The translations under genes and the position numbers were made by a program. Source: CAZWBR01 sp964404205 (lineage in GTDB: Bacteria; Bacteroidota; Bacteroidia; Bacteroidales; Prolixibacteraceae). Taken from it: a stretch of 14,969 bases of DNA. The notes under the pieces were generated by a model. It did no database searches. It was not told the origin of the DNA and was given only the letters and a program-made list of their open reading frames with translations. This document shows positions 14,953 to 14,969 of this stretch, piece after piece (the first letter of the stretch is position 1; each line of letters begins with the position of its first letter). The stretch is taken from assembly GCA_964404205.1 (NCBI GenBank), contig CAYOJD010000083.1:1-14969 (forward strand). The letters run 5' to 3'.

Positions 14953-14969
14953 ATCAACATTTTGTTGAT
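14953..14969. repeat. Perfect inverted repeat at the window edge
   Basis: ATCAACA (14953-14959), TTT, TGTTGAT (14963-14969). It overlaps a minus-strand -7-like element and contains TTATCAACA (14951-14959), one mismatch from a DnaA box. It may be an operator, or the end of a terminator belonging to a gene outside the window. Confidence 0.45.

Noticed and set aside
14522..14968. Long + strand open frame, with a second overlapping one at 14587-14874 and a smaller one at 14362-14553
   Set aside because: Two overlapping frames are open at once, the translations are rich in Ser, Leu, Phe and Cys without domain motifs, and the opposite strand carries a coherent promoter-structure-terminator layout. 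They are better explained as by-products of a purine-rich RNA gene.
1..14969. CRISPR arrays, insertion sequences, tRNA and rRNA genes
   Set aside because: I looked on both strands and saw no regular spaced repeats beyond the short ones listed, no transposase, and no tRNA or rRNA signature.

Overview
The window looks like chromosomal DNA from a member of the Bacteroidota, probably order Bacteroidales. I base this on gene content (a Bacteroidota-style ammonium operon, a sialate O-acetylesterase with an inserted jelly-roll domain, a POTRA-less BamA-like protein), on the near absence of Shine-Dalgarno sequences, on AT-rich intergenic DNA, and on several matches to the Bacteroides promoter pattern (TTTG, about 20 nt, TAnnTTTG). 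Most of it is ordinary core or near-core genome. I see no insertion sequence, CRISPR array, tRNA or rRNA.

Layout. Positions 1-337 are an AT-rich regulatory region with three imperfect 13-bp repeats spaced exactly 30 bp apart. Next is a three-gene nitrogen operon on +: a secreted beta-barrel porin-like protein, a P-II signal protein and an Amt ammonium channel, closed by a strong terminator at 2858-2898. Positions 2899-3284 hold no clear gene, only a degenerate 21-bp repeat and possible remnants. Two minus-strand genes follow, a YkgJ-type cysteine-cluster protein and a Rossmann oxidoreductase. Divergent from them is a DUF819 membrane protein, which converges within 10 bp on a BamA-like outer-membrane protein. 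Divergent from that is nfo (endonuclease IV), then an orphan protein resembling a tyrosine recombinase without its catalytic residues. A minus-strand block carries a sialate O-acetylesterase, a PhzF-family protein and a Memo-AMMECR1 fusion. A creatininase-family hydrolase lies on +.

The most interesting part is the right end. About 700 bp after the creatininase gene carry no credible gene on either strand, but on the minus strand they have the full outline of a stand-alone non-coding RNA gene. There is a near-consensus Bacteroidota promoter (TTTG-N20-TACATTTG), many local hairpins, a predicted RNA 5' end that can pair over 10 bp with the 3' end, and directly after that pairing an 11-bp intrinsic terminator with a T-rich tail. 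The predicted RNA is about 576 nt. I cannot match it to tmRNA, RNase P, 6S, SRP RNA or a group II intron core.

How the genes work together: the porin-like protein, P-II and Amt form one nitrogen-acquisition unit. PhzF and the esterase are 43 bp apart and may be co-transcribed. The other genes appear to be independent units. All functional statements are by recognition of family motifs, with no database search.
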